Positions 43,265 through 53,820 of a DNA stretch of 64,000 bases are shown here, in pieces. Under the pieces are notes generated by a model, which had not been told where the DNA came from, did no database searches, and saw nothing but the letters and a program-made list of their open reading frames with translations. Position 1 is the stretch's first letter, and each line of letters starts with the position of its first letter. A program made the translations under genes and the position numbers. This DNA is from Agrobacterium larrymoorei (GTDB taxonomy: Bacteria > Pseudomonadota > Alphaproteobacteria > Rhizobiales > Rhizobiaceae), in NCBI RefSeq assembly GCF_005145045.1, contig NZ_CP039692.1:1071501-1135500 (forward strand), given 5' to 3'.

Positions 43265-44785
43265 TCAGTCGAGATTCGGATGTCGGTTGACAAAGCGTTC
43301 ACGCTTTTCCTTCAGCGCTTCCACCTGGCCCTCAAGCGAGGCGATTTCCTCATCGATGTCTTCGACGCGCTGTTCAATGTGGGAATATTGCTCGGCCAGC
43401 AGGATTTTTGCTTCCTTGGCGCTGGAGGCATTGGGCGTATCTCCATAAAGCGGGCGGTTGGCGGTTTCCTTCAGGAAAAACGATGTCACGATGCCGACAA
43501 GGCCTGCGACCATCAGGTAGTAGGCGGGCATGTAGATATTATCGGTTGCCTCGACCAGCCACGCTGCCGCTGTCGGCGTCAAACCCGCTACGATGATCGA
43601 GATGTTGAACGCGATGGCAAGAGCGCTATAGCGAATGCGCGCGGGAAAGAGTGCGGGCAGGGTGGAAGCCATGATGCCGATCAGGCAGTTCAGCGCCACC
43701 GCAAGGATCAGCAGACCCAGAAAGATCGCAACGATGCTGCCGCTCGAAATCAGGCTGAAGGCAGGAATTGCCAGTACCATTACGGCCACGCTGCCGATCA
43801 TCAGGAAGGGACGGCGCCCGATTCTGTCGCTCACGAGACCGACTGTCGGCTGAACGAAAAGCATACCGATCATCACCACGATGATGATGAGAACGCCGTG
43901 ATCCTCGCTATAATCCAGCGTCTGGGAAAGATAGGTCGGCATGTAGGTAAGCAGCATGTAATAGGTGACGTTCGTCACCAGAACCATGCCGATGCAGATC
44001 AAAAGCGAGCGGCGATAATCGCTCATGATCTCCCTGAACGGCACCATCGGGCGGTTTTCTACCGTCTCCTTGTCTTCCTTCTCCATGCGCTCCAGCTGCT
44101 CGGCAAAGGCCGGGGTTTCTTCCGCCGCATGGCGAAGATAAAGGCCGATCAGGCCTAGCGGCGCAGCAAGGAAGAACGGAACGCGCCACCCCCAGTCAAG
44201 GAAGCTCGCTTCACCTAAAATGGTGCTGAGCAGCACGACAAATCCGGCACCCAGCACGAAACCGGCAATCGAGCCGAAATCCAGCCAGCTGCCCAGAAAG
44301 CCCCGCTTTCTGTCCGGCGCATATTCCGCAACGAAGATCGCAGCACCCGTATATTCGCCGCCGACAGAGAAACCCTGTGCCAGCTTGCACAGAAGAAGCA
44401 GTATCGGCGCCCAGATGCCGATGGAGGCGTAGCTCGGGATGAGGCCGATGCAGAAGGTGCTGGCGGCCATGATGATGATGGTCAGCGACAGAACCTTCTG
44501 CCGCCCGAACTTGTCCCCCATGGCACCGAAAAAGATGCCGCCCAGTGGGCGCACAAGGAAAGGCACGGAAAAGGTGGCGAGTGCCGCGACTGTCTGAACG
44601 GCAGGCGACGCATCGGGAAAGAAAACCTTGCCGACAGCATAGGCGACGAAGCCGTAAACGCCGAAATCGAACCACTCCATGGCGTTGCCGAGAGCAGCAG
44701 CGGTAATGGCCTTCTTCAGCTTAACGTTGTCGATGACGGTGATGTCGTCAATGTGCAGAGGGGCTTGGGCGCTCGTATCGGTCAA
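43265..44785 (-). CDS. MHS-family MFS transporter (ProP-like)
   Basis: 506 residues, twelve membrane segments; the start appears to be TTG at 44785. MHS signatures: GNAMEWFDFGVYGFVAYAVG, RPLGGIFFGAMGDKFGRQKVL, and GFSVGGEYTGAAIFVAEYAP. The last ~45 residues form a charged coiled coil (EQRVEDIDEEIASLEGQVEA), the feature that in ProP tunes osmotic activation. Likely imports proline, betaine or another compatible solute with protons. Annotation as ProP is probable but MHS members also carry dicarboxylates. Confidence 0.88.
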   Translation of the reverse strand: MTDTSAQAPLHIDDITVIDNVKLKKAITAAALGNAMEWFDFGVYGFVAYAVGKVFFPDASPAVQTVAALATFSVPFLVRPLGGIFFGAMGDKFGRQKVLSLTIIIMAASTFCIGLIPSYASIGIWAPILLLLCKLAQGFSVGGEYTGAAIFVAEYAPDRKRGFLGSWLDFGSIAGFVLGAGFVVLLSTILGEASFLDWGWRVPFFLAAPLGLIGLYLRHAAEETPAFAEQLERMEKEDKETVENRPMVPFREIMSDYRRSLLICIGMVLVTNVTYYMLLTYMPTYLSQTLDYSEDHGVLIIIVVMIGMLFVQPTVGLVSDRIGRRPFLMIGSVAVMVLAIPAFSLISSGSIVAIFLGLLILAVALNCLIGIMASTLPALFPARIRYSALAIAFNISIIVAGLTPTAAAWLVEATDNIYMPAYYLMVAGLVGIVTSFFLKETANRPLYGDTPNASSAKEAKILLAEQYSHIEQRVEDIDEEIASLEGQVEALKEKRERFVNRHPNLD

Positions 44786-45082
44786 GATTTTTACTTTCTA
44801 AAAAAACTTGCTGAATTCTCGAAATTCCGGCGTGTAAATGCGCAAGGGTTTCAACAGGTTCCACCTCTCACTGTCCGCTTGGGGACAAACTTAGGAATGG
44901 TCGAAAATCTTGATGCTCACCACATCGGATAATCGAAAGGTGGCTTGGCCAAGGTCGGAGCGCGCTGGGAGAACCAAACGCGCCAGCTCAATCCAGAGCG
45001 CGCGTTTCAACAATAAACCCGGCCTCATTTCTGGATGGGGCCGGGTTCTCAGCTTTTGAAAATTTCAGAGGGCCGTTACGGC
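44786..45082. other. Intergenic stretch with terminator hairpin
   Basis: No gene seen. At 45016-45047 a 9-bp stem AACCCGGCC / GGCCGGGTT, followed on the minus strand by TTTATTG, ends the carboxylesterase gene. The remainder probably holds the transporter's upstream region. Confidence 0.6.
45016..45047 (-). terminator. rho-independent terminator of the carboxylesterase gene
   Basis: Stem arms 45016-45024 and 45039-45047 (9 bp perfect), loop of 14, short T-rich tail on the minus strand. Confidence 0.7.
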
Positions 45083-46666
45083 TTACTTGGTGGCTGACTT
45101 ACGGAAAAACTCCATCTGCGGCTTGTTCGGGAGTTTTACCACTGTCGTTTTGTCACCGATATCGAGCACCTGCTCTGCGGAATTGTCGAATTTCGGCCAT
45201 TCCGGAAGATCGCCCCCGTTGGGGTTTCCGGTTTTCACGAAATTCGCAATGTAGTTCTGCCAGAGAGCAGACAATTCCCGATCCCGATCCGAGAATTCGC
45301 GATCGAGCAGATCCAGGGTGCCGAAGACATAAGGAACCTGCGATCCATGATAAGCGCCAAGCAGGGACGCCGGTGAGTTTTCCTGGAATGACTGTCCGTC
45401 CCAGAACGGGCTCTTGCGGGTCCAGTAATAGAGATATGTCGGTGCCTTACCCTTTGCCTGATCCGCAGCCGCGTTCCAGGTGTTGACGCCGAAGTTTCCG
45501 TCACGCGTAAAGCCTACGCGCGCCGCCGTTGCGGTCGCATCGTCTTTTACGCCGTAGAGCGTGCGCATCTCCGCGACCCGATCCTGCCCCACTTCCTTGG
45601 TGGCTTCTTTGACGAATTCTTCCTCTGTCCTGTTATAGATGTTTTCGTAGAATTCGTCCTCGCTCCAACCGACGAAGTACGGCACCTGCTTCTGCTCGCC
45701 AGCAGCCCAAACGTCGTTGACTGATTTCTTGAGGAAGTAGCCATCGACCACGGGACCGGCAAAGCGGGTTTTCGTATCCGACCATAGAGAGAGCAGCACT
45801 TCGGCAGGCATCGCTCTGAGCTGGCTGATCGACTGGTCGCCGATCATCCTGGAAAATTTCCGCCCTTCATCCTCTACCGTTTTGAGAGGTTTCGTCGGTG
45901 CCGCGGCAACGCCGCCACTCTGGGCCAAGCCGCCGTCAATCAGTCCCTCGGTGAGAGGGGAGGCCATGAGGTTGTTCACGCTGATTGCACCAGCAGACTG
46001 GCCGCCCACCGTGACTTTGCCCGGATCGCCGCCAAACGAAGCGATATTCTTCTCGACCCATTTCAGTGCTGCGACCTGATCGAGAGAGCCGTAATTGCCA
46101 GAGCTGTGATTGGCAGATTCGGCGGTCAGATCGGGATGGGCGAAGTAACCGAAAATGTTGAGCCGGTAATTGATCGATACGACGATCATCCCTTTTTGAG
46201 CGAGACGTTCGCCGTTGAATTCCGGCTTCGATGCCGCGCCGGACGTATAGGCTCCACCATGGATCCAGACGAAGACCGGAAGCTTTGTGGAAGGTGATGT
46301 GTTTGCCGGTGCCCACACATTGAGGTACAGGCAATCTTCGCTCATGGGCAGATTTTTATTGCCATAAACTTCGATGCTGATCGTTCCGGGGGTCCGCAAT
46401 GTCTGCATGCACATGGCTGGCTGAGCATCGGCCTTGCGAACGCCGTCCCATGCGACCACGGGCTTCGGCTCTGCCCAGCGCAGTTCACCAACAGGTGGCG
46501 CGGCATAGGGTACGCCAAGATAAGCTTTGACTTCCGCATTCTGGGCCCAGCGGCCCTCTACCTTTCCTCCCTCGATCTGCACGGGGTCTCCGGTCACACG
46601 CGCCAAAGCGGGCGTTGACGATGTTGCGATGATCGCAACGGCAATAGATGCAAGAAATTTGTCCAA
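45083..46666 (-). CDS. secreted type-B carboxylesterase
   Basis: 527 residues. A signal peptide (MDKFLASIAVAIIATSSTPALA) is followed by the cholinesterase-like fold: VEGRWAQNAEVKAYLGVPYA, SEDCLYLNVWAP, oxyanion VWIHGGAY, nucleophile Ser in VTVGGQSAGAISV, late acid Glu in VGWSEDEFYEN and His in GAYHGSQVPYVFG. It hydrolyses carboxyl esters in the periplasm or outside. Monocistronic with its own terminator; substrate unknown. Confidence 0.92.
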   Translation of the reverse strand: MDKFLASIAVAIIATSSTPALARVTGDPVQIEGGKVEGRWAQNAEVKAYLGVPYAAPPVGELRWAEPKPVVAWDGVRKADAQPAMCMQTLRTPGTISIEVYGNKNLPMSEDCLYLNVWAPANTSPSTKLPVFVWIHGGAYTSGAASKPEFNGERLAQKGMIVVSINYRLNIFGYFAHPDLTAESANHSSGNYGSLDQVAALKWVEKNIASFGGDPGKVTVGGQSAGAISVNNLMASPLTEGLIDGGLAQSGGVAAAPTKPLKTVEDEGRKFSRMIGDQSISQLRAMPAEVLLSLWSDTKTRFAGPVVDGYFLKKSVNDVWAAGEQKQVPYFVGWSEDEFYENIYNRTEEEFVKEATKEVGQDRVAEMRTLYGVKDDATATAARVGFTRDGNFGVNTWNAAADQAKGKAPTYLYYWTRKSPFWDGQSFQENSPASLLGAYHGSQVPYVFGTLDLLDREFSDRDRELSALWQNYIANFVKTGNPNGGDLPEWPKFDNSAEQVLDIGDKTTVVKLPNKPQMEFFRKSATK

Positions 46667-46961
46667 GATGCTCCTCCAAGATCACGTAAGACGAGAGGAA
46701 GATGTTCTATATTTTGATATATGACAATATGATTCTTGAAGAAAATTTTGATGCCGCTCCTGGTTGTCTCATGTGATCACTCTCAAGAGCGACTTAATCT
46801 TTGTTTCTTCGAAAATATGCTAATGTCTGGTTTTGCTGCCACCAGCAGGGCAACGAACAGAATATTGCGATATAGTAATATTTAATACAAATGAAAAGAA
46901 AAGGCCGCTCCTTGTGGGGCGGCCTTCCTGCATGATGCGACGCTGTTATCGATGGTTCAGA
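46667..46961. other. AT-rich intergenic stretch upstream of the carboxylesterase
   Basis: No gene seen. The stretch is notably AT-rich with short repeats of ATAT type (46690-46735 and 46860-46885) and should hold the esterase promoter. It ends in the terminator of the downstream aldehyde dehydrogenase. Confidence 0.5.
46898..46926 (-). terminator. rho-independent terminator of the semialdehyde dehydrogenase gene
   Basis: Stem AAGGCCGC (46901-46908) and GCGGCCTT (46919-46926), loop of 10, followed on the minus strand by TTCTTTTC. Confidence 0.75.
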
Positions 46962-48398
46962 TCAGTTCATCTGGCTGACGAAACGTGTTTCGAGATAGGC
47001 TTCGACCGCTTCCGAGCCGCCTTCCGTGCCGTAGCCGGAATCCTTGATGCCGCCGAACGGTACTTCCGGGATGGCGAGGCCGTTATGGTTGATGGTCAGC
47101 ATGCCCGCTTCGACGCGCTGGCCAAGGGCGTGAGCGGTCTTGACCGAGCCGGTGAAGGCGTAGGATGCGAGGCCAAACGGCAGGCGGTTTGCTTCTTCCA
47201 GACCTTCCTCCAGCGTCGAGAATCGGTTGACGATGGCAATCGGGCCGAAGGGCTCTTCATTCATGATCTTTGCGCTGGTGGGCACGTCGGTCAAAACGGT
47301 GGGCTCGAAGAAGTTGCCCTTGTTGCCGATGCGCTTGCCGCCGGTTTTCAGCGTTGCGCCGTGGGAAACGGCGTCGTGGATCAGGTCTTCCATCGCCGGA
47401 ATGCGGCGCTCGTTTGCCAGAGGACCCATGGTGGTGTCGGCCTCCAGGCCGTTGCCGATCTTCAGGCTTTCGGCATATTTCACGATACCATCGACGAAAC
47501 GGTCGGCGATCGTGTCCTGAATGAGGAAGCGCGTCGGTGCGACGCAGACCTGACCGGCATTGCGGAATTTTGCGCCAGCAGACACTTCGATAGCCTTGTC
47601 GAGGTCAGCATCATCGAAGACGAGTACCGGTGCGTGGCCGCCAAGTTCCATCGTGGCGCGCTTCATGTGCTTGCCAGCGAGTGCAGCCAGATGCTTGCCG
47701 ACCGGCGTGGAACCGGTGAACGAAATCTTGCGGATGACCGGATGCGGAATGAGATATTCCGAAATTTCGGCAGGCACACCGTAAACGAGGTTCACCACAC
47801 CGGCTGGTACACCGGCATCCACGAAAGCGCGGATGAGTTCGGCAGGCGATGCCGGCGTCTCTTCCGGCGCCTTGACGATGATGGAGCAGCCCGTTGCGAC
47901 GGCGGCGGAAAGCTTGCGCACGACCTGGTTGATCGGGAAGTTCCACGGCGTGAAGGCCGCGACCGGACCAATCGGGAACTTGATGGCAAGGTTGGAAACG
48001 CCACCGAAGCGGGCCGGGATGATCTGGCCATAAGTGCGGCGGGCTTCTTCGGCAAACCAGTCGATCGTGTCGGCGCCGTTGTTGATTTCCGCCTTGGACT
48101 GGGCAATCGGCTTGCCTTGCTCACGCGTCATCAACCACGCAATATAGTCGATGCGTTCGCGAAGAAGATCGGCTGCGCGGCGCATGACCTTCGAGCGTTC
48201 GAAAGCGGGCGTATCGCGCCAGACCTTGAAGCCCTTGTCGGCCGCGGCAAGCGCCAGATCGAGGTCTTCCTTTTCTGCATGCGCGATGGAACCGATGATT
48301 TCATCCGTCGCAGGATCGGAAACGGCAATCGTCTTGCCGGAGAGCGCATCGCGCCATTCGCCGTTGATGAGAAGTTTGACGTCGGGATAGCTGTGCAT
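46962..48398 (-). CDS. gabD: NAD(P)-dependent succinate-semialdehyde dehydrogenase
   Basis: 478 residues of the aldehyde dehydrogenase superfamily. Catalytic Glu in [12 protein letters not shown], catalytic Cys in [13 protein letters not shown], cofactor loop [13 protein letters not shown], and [10 protein letters not shown] are present; [14 protein letters not shown] and the C-terminal [17 protein letters not shown] are typical of the GabD/NAD-dependent group. It would oxidise succinate semialdehyde to succinate in GABA breakdown; related semialdehydes are possible substrates. No gabT nearby. Confidence 0.88.
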   Translation of the reverse strand: MHSYPDVKLLINGEWRDALSGKTIAVSDPATDEIIGSIAHAEKEDLDLALAAADKGFKVWRDTPAFERSKVMRRAADLLRERIDYIAWLMTREQGKPIAQSKAEINNGADTIDWFAEEARRTYGQIIPARFGGVSNLAIKFPIGPVAAFTPWNFPINQVVRKLSAAVATGCSIIVKAPEETPASPAELIRAFVDAGVPAGVVNLVYGVPAEISEYLIPHPVIRKISFTGSTPVGKHLAALAGKHMKRATMELGGHAPVLVFDDADLDKAIEVSAGAKFRNAGQVCVAPTRFLIQDTIADRFVDGIVKYAESLKIGNGLEADTTMGPLANERRIPAMEDLIHDAVSHGATLKTGGKRIGNKGNFFEPTVLTDVPTSAKIMNEEPFGPIAIVNRFSTLEEGLEEANRLPFGLASYAFTGSVKTAHALGQRVEAGMLTINHNGLAIPEVPFGGIKDSGYGTEGGSEAVEAYLETRFVSQMN

Positions 48399-48488
48399 GT
48401 GTGAATACCTTCGTGACTTTACCGACCGGCAGGGCGCCGATGCATGTGTTCAATCAGCAACTCGATTGCCGCGTCAAGCGGGCCTGAG

Positions 48489-48512
48489 CGTTTTCGGAGC
48501 AAGCCGAAAACG
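48489..48512. repeat. hairpin upstream of the semialdehyde dehydrogenase gene
   Basis: Perfect 9-bp arms CGTTTTCGG (48489-48497) and CCGAAAACG (48504-48512) about 90 bp upstream of the start codon; could be a leader structure or a protein-binding site. Confidence 0.45.
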
Positions 48513-48597
48513 GTGATGAGGTCTTTATATTAAGTCCCCAGCCGCCGGATTCAACCGGGTACACCCTCGATAAGTATGATTTATTTGCAATGCACAA

Positions 48598-48618
48598 AGC
48601 CCGGCTCAAGGCCGGGCT
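48598..48618 (-). terminator. terminator hairpin of the glutaryl-CoA dehydrogenase gene
   Basis: Stem AGCCCGGC (48598-48605) and GCCGGGCT (48611-48618), loop TCAAG; the minus-strand tail is only weakly T-rich (TTTGTGCATT). Confidence 0.65.
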
Positions 48619-48635
48619 CTGTGGAAATTCAAGGA

Positions 48636-49823
48636 TCAGAAGAAAGCCTGAAGGCCTGTCTGGGCGCGGCCCAGGATCAGCGCATGAACGTCATGCGTGC
48701 CCTCGTAGGTGTTGACCGTTTCAAGATTCTGCGCGTGGCGCATGACGTGATATTCGATTTGGATGCCGTTGCCGCCATGCATGTCACGGGCCTGACGGGC
48801 GATATCCAGCGCCTTGCCGCAATTGTTGCGCTTGATGATGGAGATCATCTCAGGTGCCATCCGGTGCTCGTCAAACAGACGACCGACGCGCAGCGATGCC
48901 TGAAGGCCGAGCGCGATTTCCGTCTGCATGTCTGCAAGCTTCTTCTGGTAAAGCTGCATTCCGGCCAGCGGCTTGCCGAACTGCTTGCGATCCATGCCAT
49001 ATTGATGCGCGCGGAACCAGCAATCTTCGGCAGCGCCCATGACGCCCCAGGAAATGCCGTAGCGGGCGCGGTTGAGGCAGCCGAAGGGGCCTTTGAGGCC
49101 GGAGACATTCGGCAGAAGCGCATCTTCGCCCACTTCCACGCCGTCCATCACGATTTCGCCGGTGATCGATGCACGCAGCGAAAGCTTGCCACCGATCTTC
49201 GGTGCGGACAGGCCCTTCATGCCCTTTTCCAGAACGAAGCCGCGGATTTCATTGTTGTGCGCCTCGGACTTCGCCCAGACCACGAAAACATCGGCAATCG
49301 GCGCGTTGGAAATCCACATCTTGGAACCGCGCAGGCGGTAACCGCCCTCGATCTTCTCGGCGCGCGTCTTCATGCCGTTCGGATCGGAACCGGCATCCGG
49401 CTCGGTCAGGCCGAAGCAGCCGATCAGTTCGCCGGACACGAGACCCGGCAGATACTTGTCCCTCTGCTCTTCCGAGCCATAGGCATAAATGGGGTAGATG
49501 ACGAGAGACGACTGCACGCTCATCATCGAGCGATAGCCACTGTCGATGCGCTCCACTTCACGGGCAACGAGGCCGTAGGCGACATAGCTTGCATCCGCCG
49601 CACCGTATTTTTCCGGCAGGGTCACGCCCAGAAGCCCTGTCTGGCCCATGAGGCGGAACAGTTCCGGCTCCGACGTCTCGGAGAGGTAAGCTTCCTGCAC
49701 GCGCGGGAGAAGTTCGGATTTCGCGAAAGCGGCGGCGGCGTCGCGGATCATCCGCTCGTCGTCGTTCAGTTGGTCTTCAAGCAGAAAAGGGTCCTGCCAA
49801 TTGAATGATGCACGTTCGCTCAC
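48636..49823 (-). CDS. gcdH: glutaryl-CoA dehydrogenase
   Basis: 395 residues from the GTG at 49823, placed by GGAGAC upstream. Acyl-CoA dehydrogenase fold: [16 protein letters not shown] (FAD-binding loop), [33 protein letters not shown], and catalytic Glu in [18 protein letters not shown], the signature of GcdH rather than straight-chain enzymes. It oxidatively decarboxylates glutaryl-CoA to crotonyl-CoA in lysine and tryptophan breakdown. Divergent from a LysR gene that likely regulates it. Confidence 0.92.
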   Translation of the reverse strand: MSERASFNWQDPFLLEDQLNDDERMIRDAAAAFAKSELLPRVQEAYLSETSEPELFRLMGQTGLLGVTLPEKYGAADASYVAYGLVAREVERIDSGYRSMMSVQSSLVIYPIYAYGSEEQRDKYLPGLVSGELIGCFGLTEPDAGSDPNGMKTRAEKIEGGYRLRGSKMWISNAPIADVFVVWAKSEAHNNEIRGFVLEKGMKGLSAPKIGGKLSLRASITGEIVMDGVEVGEDALLPNVSGLKGPFGCLNRARYGISWGVMGAAEDCWFRAHQYGMDRKQFGKPLAGMQLYQKKLADMQTEIALGLQASLRVGRLFDEHRMAPEMISIIKRNNCGKALDIARQARDMHGGNGIQIEYHVMRHAQNLETVNTYEGTHDVHALILGRAQTGLQAFF

Positions 49824-49920
49824 GATCAAGTCTCCACTTTTGGTGCAGTGATTATTGGCAATCGCGCTGCGTGGGGCAAGCCATGTTTACTCATTTTGCT
49901 ATTACCTATAGGAATGCGCC

Positions 49921-50835
49921 ATGACATCTCTCAGCCGCAAACTCCTGCCCTCCACCAGCGCTCTGGCCGCCTTTGATTCGGTTGCCCGGCTTGGCAGTTT
50001 TTCGCTTGCGGCAGATGAGCTTTCGCTGACGCAAGGGGCGATCAGCAGGCAGGTCATGTCGCTGGAAGAACAGCTTGGCGTGAAACTTTTCGAGCGCGGC
50101 GCGCGCGGTGTTTCGCTGACGTCGGAAGGCCAGACTTACGCAAAAGCCATCGGCATCGCGCTTGGCGATATCCGCTCCGCCTCGCTTCAGGTCATGACCA
50201 AAACGCATGGCAACACGCTGAATCTGGCCATGTTGCCGACATTCGGCACGCGCTGGCTCCTGCCGCGCATTCCCCATTTTGTCACTGCCCATCCCGAGAT
50301 CACACTGAATTTTGCCACGCGCATCGGCCAGTTCGATTTCGAAAAAGAGGGGCTGGATATGGCAATCCATATCGGCCAGCCGGATTGGCCTCAGGCAGAG
50401 AGCGTTTTCCTGATGGACGAGATGGTGGCGCCGGTGTGCAGCCCCGCCTTTCTTGAAAGCCACCCTGTTTCCAGCGCTCAGGATATTTGCAGCCTGCCGC
50501 TCCTGCACATGGCGTCCAGACCGGGCGCATGGGACCATTGGTTCAAGAGCCTCGGCATTGCGGCGCATCACGCACCTGCCATGCGTTTCGAGCAGTTTTC
50601 CAGCGTGGCGCAGGCCTGCACCGCCGGTCTCGGCGTTGCCCTGATGCCGCTTTTTCTGATCGATATCGAGCTGAAGGCGGGGCAACTGGTGCAGGCATTC
50701 GATCATCAGGTGAAGAGCCCAAGCTCCTATTACGCTGTCGCGCCGCTCTCGCGCATCAATCACGCGCCTGTCGTGCTGTTCAGGCGCTGGCTGCTGGCTG
50801 AAAGCGAAAGTTTTCGCGCGCAGGCCAGCGCTTGA
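49921..50835 (+). CDS. LysR-family regulator (GcvA-like), probable gcdH regulator
   Basis: 304 residues. HTH: FDSVARLGSFSLAADELSLTQGAISRQV; substrate-binding domain with LPTFGTRWLLPRIPHF, a GcvA-group mark, and WDHWFKSLG. The start is ~97 bp from the gcdH start on the opposite strand, the standard layout for LysR control of the divergent gene. Probably activates gcdH in response to glutarate or glutaryl-CoA (inference). Confidence 0.88.
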   Translation: MTSLSRKLLPSTSALAAFDSVARLGSFSLAADELSLTQGAISRQVMSLEEQLGVKLFERGARGVSLTSEGQTYAKAIGIALGDIRSASLQVMTKTHGNTLNLAMLPTFGTRWLLPRIPHFVTAHPEITLNFATRIGQFDFEKEGLDMAIHIGQPDWPQAESVFLMDEMVAPVCSPAFLESHPVSSAQDICSLPLLHMASRPGAWDHWFKSLGIAAHHAPAMRFEQFSSVAQACTAGLGVALMPLFLIDIELKAGQLVQAFDHQVKSPSSYYAVAPLSRINHAPVVLFRRWLLAESESFRAQASA

Positions 50836-50840
50836 TTCAG

Positions 50841-50862
50841 CCCCTGGTTTTAAAGGGGTTTT
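50841..50862 (+). terminator. weak terminator after the LysR gene
   Basis: Stem CCCCT (50841-50845) and AGGGG (50854-50858) followed by TTTT just after the stop codon. Confidence 0.5.
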
Positions 50863-51067
50863 GGCTTTCATCCGTCTTTCTGGTCATTATTTCATCCTGC
50901 ATAATTTTTGACTTGCGCGGCTTTGATTTCTCATCCTAGGATCGCTGCGACAGAAGAACGGCTTTGCGGGTTTCAAGCCTGCAAGTCGCGCGCGGTGGCA
51001 TTCCGGCGTCTGCCAAGATTTTGGTTTTACACGGAAAATCTCCGCATCGTCTTTGGAATATCTTCAC

Positions 51068-52123
51068 ATGCAATTGGTTTTTGATGGTCATAATGATGTG
51101 CTGCTTCGTTTGTGGCGCGGGGCCAAAATGGGCGGCGATCCTGTCAAGGAATTCGTCCGGGGAACATCCGAAGGCCATATCGATGCGCCGCGCGCCAAGG
51201 CTGGTGGATTGGCCGGTGGTATCTGCGCCATCTATATTCCCTCGGGCGATCTCATCTTGCAGGAGCCAGACGAAAACGGCCACTACGTAACGCCGCTTGC
51301 CGCCCCATTGGAACGTCAGCCTTCACTCGATATCGCACTGGAAAAGGCATCCATCGCGCTGCAGCTGGAACGGGCTGGCGGATGGAGGCTTTGCCGCTCC
51401 ACCGCCGATATTCGCAAAGCCATGGAAGACGGCGTCTTTGCGGCCGTGCTGCACATGGAAGGCTGCGAGCCGATTGCCGAAGATCTGGATGCGCTGGACG
51501 TGTTTTACGCCGCGGGTCTGCGCTCGCTCGGTCCCGTCTGGAGCCGCCACAATGTTTTCGGGCATGGCGTTCCCTTCGCCTTCCCGATGTCGCCGGACAC
51601 GGCGCCGGGACTGACCGATGCGGGTTTCGAGCTGGTGAAGCGCTGTAATCAGCTCGGCATTCTTGTCGATCTGGCGCATATTACCGAGAAGGGCTTCTGG
51701 GACGTTGCGAAGACGACCGATCAGCCCTTGATTGCCAGCCACTCAAATGCCCATGCCCTGACCGGCGTCGCCCGCAACCTGACCGACCGTCAAATGGATG
51801 CGATCAGGGAAACTCGTGGGCTCGTCGGGCTCAATTACGCCGTCACCATGCTGCGCCCGGATGCCCGCGACGATGCCGACACCCCGCTTTCCGACATGGT
51901 TCGCCATATCGATTACATGGTGGAGCGGATGGGGATCGACTGCGTGGCGCTCGGCTCCGACTTCGACGGCGCGACCATTCCGGCGGAAATCAGCGACGCC
52001 AGCGGCAATCAAAATCTGGTTGCCGCACTGAAATCAGCAGGATACGCTGATGAAGAACTTGCTAAAATTTGCCGGGAAAACTGGCTGCGTGTTTTGGCTC
52101 AGGCATGGCATGAGCCGAACTGA
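51068..52123 (+). CDS. membrane dipeptidase (peptidase M19, renal dipeptidase-like)
   Basis: 351 residues from the ATG at 51068 (an in-frame TTG lies 15 bases earlier; neither has a strong ribosome-binding site). M19 signatures: VFDGHNDVLLRL (metal His and Asp), HMEGCEPIAEDLDAL (Glu metal ligand), GLTDAGFELVKRCNQLGILVDLAHI, LIASHSNAHAL, and LGSDFDGATIP. These zinc enzymes split L-Xaa-D-Xaa and other dipeptides. No signal peptide, so cytoplasmic. It heads an operon with a complete Dpp-type transporter (52162-57396), suggesting that imported dipeptides are its substrates. Confidence 0.92.
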   Translation: MQLVFDGHNDVLLRLWRGAKMGGDPVKEFVRGTSEGHIDAPRAKAGGLAGGICAIYIPSGDLILQEPDENGHYVTPLAAPLERQPSLDIALEKASIALQLERAGGWRLCRSTADIRKAMEDGVFAAVLHMEGCEPIAEDLDALDVFYAAGLRSLGPVWSRHNVFGHGVPFAFPMSPDTAPGLTDAGFELVKRCNQLGILVDLAHITEKGFWDVAKTTDQPLIASHSNAHALTGVARNLTDRQMDAIRETRGLVGLNYAVTMLRPDARDDADTPLSDMVRHIDYMVERMGIDCVALGSDFDGATIPAEISDASGNQNLVAALKSAGYADEELAKICRENWLRVLAQAWHEPN

Positions 52124-52161
52124 AACGAGTGATATCAACCTACTATAAAAAGGGGAGAACA

Positions 52162-53802
52162 ATGACCAAATCGCTCAATAAAATGGCCCGCATCCTTGCC
52201 ACAAGCGCTGCGCTGTCCCTGATCGCACTTTCCGCACCGCAGGCTTTTGCGGCGACGCCCGCCGATACGCTGGTCGAAGGCTTTGCCATCGATGACATTA
52301 TCACGCTCGATCCCGGCGAGGCATTCGAGCTTTCCGCCGCAGAAGTTACCGGTAATACATACAGCAAGCTGGTAAACATCGATCTCAGCGATACGTCCAA
52401 GGTCGTCGGCGATCTGGCCGAAAGCTGGACGACATCGGAAGACGGTCTGACCTATACGTTCAAACTGAAGCCAAACCTCAAATTCGCTTCCGGCAATCCG
52501 GTCACGGCGGAAGACGTGGCCTTCTCCTTCGAACGCGCCGTCAAGCTCGACAAATCCCCTGCCTTCCTGCTTACCCAGTTCGGTCTCAAGGGCGACAATG
52601 TTACTGAGAAGGCGAAGGCCGCAGACGCCAATACCTTCGTACTGACCGTCGACAAGCCCTATGCGCCAAGCTTCGTGCTGAACGTTTTGACCGCAACCGT
52701 CGCATCGGTCGTGGACAAGAAGCTCGTGATGGAAAAGGCGAAGGCCGTTACGCCGAATGCCGATTATAAATATGACAGCGACTTCGGCAACGAGTTCCTG
52801 AAGACCGGTTATGCCGGTTCTGGCCCCTACAAAATCCTTGGCTGGAAGGCCAACGAAGCCGTCATCATGGAAGCCAATCCGAATTACTATGGCGAAAAGC
52901 CGAAGCTGAAGCGCGTTGTCTATCGCCACATGAAGGAAAGCTCCGGCCAGCGTCTGGCGCTTGAAAATGGCGATATCGATGTGGCGCGCAACCTGGAGCC
53001 CGGCGACATGGAGGCCGTTTCCAAGAAGGAAGGTCTCGCAGTTACCTCCGCTCCCAAGGGCACCGTTTATTACTTCAGCCTCAACCAGAAGAACGAGAAC
53101 CTGAAGAAGCCGGAAGTCGTCGAAGCCTTCAAATACCTTGTCGATTACGACGCCATCGGCGCGACGCTCATCAAAGGCATTGGCGAGATTCACCAGACCT
53201 TCCTGCCCAAGGGCCAGCTCGGTGCGCTTAACGACAACCCCTACAAGCTGGATGTTGCCAAGGCCAAAGAATTGCTGGCCAAGGCCGGTCTGAAGGACGG
53301 CTTCACCGTAACCATGGATGTGCGCAACACGCAGCCGGTAACGGGCATTGCCGAAAGCGTTCAGCAGACGCTGGCGCAGGCTGGCATCAAGCTCCAGATC
53401 ATTCCGGGTGATGGCAAGCAGACGCTCACCAAATACCGTGCGCGCACGCATGACATCTATATCGGCCAGTGGGGCTCGGACTATTTCGACCCGAACTCCA
53501 ATGCAGAGACCTTCACGATCAACTACGACAATTCCGACGAAGGCAAGAACAAGACGCTTGCATGGCGCAATGCCTGGGATGTGCCGGAGCTGACGAAGGA
53601 AACGCAATCAGCGCTTCTGGAAAAGGACAGCGCCAAGCGCGCGAAGATCTATGAGGACCTTCAGAAGAAGGTTCTGGAAACCGGGCCGTTCGTCGTCATC
53701 TTCCAGCAGACGGAAGTTGCCGGTTATTCGGCAAAGCTCAAGGGCCTGAAGCTCGGTCCGAGCTTCGACACCAACTATGTTTACAACATCTCCAAGGAAT
53801 GA
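52162..53802 (+). CDS. dipeptide/oligopeptide ABC transporter substrate-binding protein
   Basis: 546 residues from the ATG at 52162, preceded by AAGGGGAG. The signal peptide ends ...APQAFAATPA. SBP_bac_5 marks: LAESWTTSEDGLTYTFKLKP, FASGNPVTAEDVAFSFERA, GSGPYKILGWKANEAV. It binds peptides in the periplasm for the permeases and ATPases encoded downstream. The upstream M19 peptidase points to dipeptides. Confidence 0.92.
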   Translation: MTKSLNKMARILATSAALSLIALSAPQAFAATPADTLVEGFAIDDIITLDPGEAFELSAAEVTGNTYSKLVNIDLSDTSKVVGDLAESWTTSEDGLTYTFKLKPNLKFASGNPVTAEDVAFSFERAVKLDKSPAFLLTQFGLKGDNVTEKAKAADANTFVLTVDKPYAPSFVLNVLTATVASVVDKKLVMEKAKAVTPNADYKYDSDFGNEFLKTGYAGSGPYKILGWKANEAVIMEANPNYYGEKPKLKRVVYRHMKESSGQRLALENGDIDVARNLEPGDMEAVSKKEGLAVTSAPKGTVYYFSLNQKNENLKKPEVVEAFKYLVDYDAIGATLIKGIGEIHQTFLPKGQLGALNDNPYKLDVAKAKELLAKAGLKDGFTVTMDVRNTQPVTGIAESVQQTLAQAGIKLQIIPGDGKQTLTKYRARTHDIYIGQWGSDYFDPNSNAETFTINYDNSDEGKNKTLAWRNAWDVPELTKETQSALLEKDSAKRAKIYEDLQKKVLETGPFVVIFQQTEVAGYSAKLKGLKLGPSFDTNYVYNISKE

Positions 53803-53820
53803 TCCGGCAGGATTGGTCCC